NCBI GenBank assembly: GCA_937889655.1
Contig: CALBZG010000149.1
Span: 1-7,307, forward strand
Length of the DNA: 7,307 nt
Direction of reading: 5' to 3'
Origin: an uncultured Clostridia bacterium
GTDB lineage: Bacteria > Bacillota > Clostridia > Peptostreptococcales > Anaerovoracaceae
How positions within the stretch are numbered: position 1 is the first letter of the stretch; each line of letters begins with the position of its first letter. The position numbers were made by a program, and so were the translations under genes. The notes beneath the pieces were generated by a model. The model worked only from the letters and a program-made list of their open reading frames with translations. It did not search any database and was not told the origin of the DNA. This document shows positions 6,991-7,307 of this stretch, in pieces.

Positions 6991-7307
6991 CTATCCAATG
7001 GAGGACAGGATGCCCACCAGAGGCATCATCACCGCAAATAGTATCATACCAACTACAATAGCAAGGGCTGCGACCATAGTCGGCTCAAATCTGCCGATCA
7101 TGTTCTCAATGGAGGTATTGACTTCCTCTTCATATCTTTCGGAAATTTGATCCATAGCAATATTCAGTCTGCCGGACCTGTCTCCGACCTTAAGCAGCTG
7201 CAGATCCATGCCTGTAAACAGCCCCGCCCGCTTCACCGCTTCATAAAAACCGATTTCACCTGTATAATTTTCCCGGCATGCGCGGATCCTTTCCACAGCA
7301 TTCTTAT
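6991..7307 (-). CDS. pilC: Type IV pilus inner-membrane platform protein PilC/GspF (C-terminal fragment)
   Basis: The C-terminal 104 residues are present; the frame stays open through the window end (K-N-A-V-E-R-I-R...), so the gene starts outside and the GTG at 7296 is an internal codon, not a start. Family hallmarks of the second GspF domain are seen: FYEAVKRAGLFTGMDLQLLKVGDRSGRL, corresponding to the 'ml.vGEetG.L' region, then ISERYEEEVNTSIENMIGRFEP and a final long hydrophobic segment (TMVAALAIVVGMILFAVMMPLVGIL) ending at the stop TAG. PilC couples the motor ATPases PilB/PilT to pilin insertion or removal. It is the first visible gene of the pilus operon; pilB and the major pilin are expected upstream, beyond the window. 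Confidence 0.93.
   Translation of the reverse strand, partial: KNAVERIRACRENYTGEIGFYEAVKRAGLFTGMDLQLLKVGDRSGRLNIAMDQISERYEEEVNTSIENMIGRFEPTMVAALAIVVGMILFAVMMPLVGILSSIG

Noticed and set aside
1..7307. Possible defence system, mobile element or CRISPR array
   Set aside because: No transposase, integrase, repeats or effector motifs were found; all genes fit core repair or pilus functions.

Overview
The window reads as chromosomal DNA of a Gram-positive anaerobe of the Clostridia (Bacillota). Grounds: pcrA followed directly by ligA, a helicase-ligase order familiar from Firmicutes; purine-rich AGGAG-type ribosome binding sites; moderate GC; and a Clostridia-style type IV pilus cluster with several small bitopic proteins. 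The exact genus cannot be told from the sequence. All real genes lie on the minus strand, so the biological order runs from high to low coordinates. The long plus-strand open frames are antisense shadows.

Pilus block (7307 to 4228). It opens with the C-terminal end of a PilC/GspF-type inner-membrane platform protein, cut by the window edge. Four small proteins follow (100, 161, 144 and 150 aa), each with one N-terminal membrane helix and a small outside domain. The last gene encodes a PilT-type retraction ATPase. After pilC the genes overlap by 8, 4, 1 and 4 nt, so they look like one translationally coupled operon. The four small proteins are probably minor-pilin or pseudopilin-like parts of the pilus or its assembly machine, but none shows a clean prepilin-peptidase site.

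Boundary (4227 to 4044). A strong Rho-independent terminator for minus-strand transcription closes the pilus operon. About 27 nt further on lies an extended -10 promoter (TGATATAAT) that should drive the next operon.

DNA repair block (4043 to 1). A complete UvrD/PcrA superfamily 1 helicase with the C-terminal Tudor-like tail is followed after 33 nt by NAD-dependent DNA ligase LigA. LigA has 590 codons in the window and is cut inside its BRCT domain. PcrA unwinds DNA in repair and replication-fork rescue, and LigA seals the nicks.

The most unusual points are two: the LigA belongs to a divergent type in which several residues essential in E. coli LigA appear substituted while the catalytic lysine and zinc cysteines remain; and the pilus operon carries a set of pilin-like proteins without standard processing signals. 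No mobile element, CRISPR array, RNA gene or defence system was seen.
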